From Priapulus caudatus (taxonomy: Eukaryota; Priapulida; Priapulimorpha; Priapulimorphida; Priapulidae): a DNA stretch of 31,052 nucleotides. Of the stretch, positions 30,962 to 31,052 are shown in pieces. The notes beneath the pieces are model-generated. The model was not told where the DNA came from. It saw only the letters and a list, made by a program, of their open reading frames with translations, and ran no database searches. Made by a program: the position numbers and the translations under genes. The stretch is taken from positions 665,846 through 696,897 of the forward strand of contig NW_014577187.1 of NCBI RefSeq assembly GCF_000485595.1, read 5' to 3'. Within the stretch, counting starts at the first letter, position 1; the number at the start of each line of letters is the position of its first letter.

Positions 30962-31052
30962 TGGAGGAGAAGGAGGTGAAGGAAGAGGAAGAGGAGGTGG
31001 AGAAAAAGGTGGTGGAGGAGGAGAAAGAGGAGGAGGAGGAGGAGGAGGAGGA
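30962..31052 (+). repeat. (GGA)n purine tract cut by the window edge
   Basis: GGA/GAA/GGT units running off the right end. It sits upstream of LIN52's first visible exon, probably in intron 1. Confidence 0.9.

Noticed and set aside
30760-31052. Search for the LIN52 start-codon exon
   Set aside because: No minus-strand ATG followed by a phase-1 donor was found; the one ATG near a GTAGTT donor (about 30805) gives the wrong phase and a stop.

Overview
This is a stretch of a metazoan nuclear genome. It has introns with GT-AG splice sites, interstitial TTAGGG-type telomere repeats, eukaryotic tRNA genes with A/B boxes, many microsatellites and small non-autonomous mobile elements, and no obvious CpG depletion. 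A TTAGGG-telomere invertebrate (for example a spiralian or a non-vertebrate deuterostome) fits best, but the species cannot be fixed from the sequence. It is gene-poor: two protein-coding loci and two RNA genes are supportable, and the rest is repeats and unassigned spacer.

Layout. 1-8.8 kb: two copies of an ~0.87-kb dispersed repeat (13-875 and 3371-4256), an 87-bp-armed foldback element (1910-2176), two noisy minisatellites (4264-5070 and 6830-7435), an interstitial telomeric array (5596-5679), a duplicated CT-rich segment (6180-6565 and 7440-7680) and CA/CT/GCAC microsatellites. 8.8-20.6 kb: mostly spacer, broken by CA, CT, AG, TGCG, CAT/GAT and GCT repeats, short minisatellites and a 174-bp MITE-like repeat (13069-13242). 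20.6-22.7 kb: one exon of an unrecognised minus-strand gene (coding part 20907-21750), with a CRE plus NRF1-type promoter candidate upstream (22605-22625) and a 60-bp tandem array in its intron that repeatedly copies its 5' splice site. 22.8-24.05 kb: a tandem duplication carrying two identical tRNA-Asn(GTT) genes. 24.05-28.6 kb: spacer with trinucleotide, TA and GAA tracts. 28.6-30.7 kb: the last five coding exons of LIN52 (minus strand), a subunit of the MuvB/DREAM cell-cycle transcription complex. Its first exon lies beyond the right edge.

The most interesting material is mobile. One group is 39-48-bp almost pure palindromes with ends TCAAGAGCTAATA and 5-bp target duplications, present in three copies. 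The other is foldback elements that carry telomere repeats and are flanked by 8-bp target duplications, present in two copies. For one member of each group, a duplicated neighbouring segment preserves the empty site, so insertion can be read directly from this window.

The genes do not form a functional set: LIN52 is a nuclear cell-cycle regulator, the tRNAs serve translation, and the disordered-protein exon is of unknown role. Indel-dominated differences between repeat copies in the left ~7.5 kb suggest a consensus of lower quality there.
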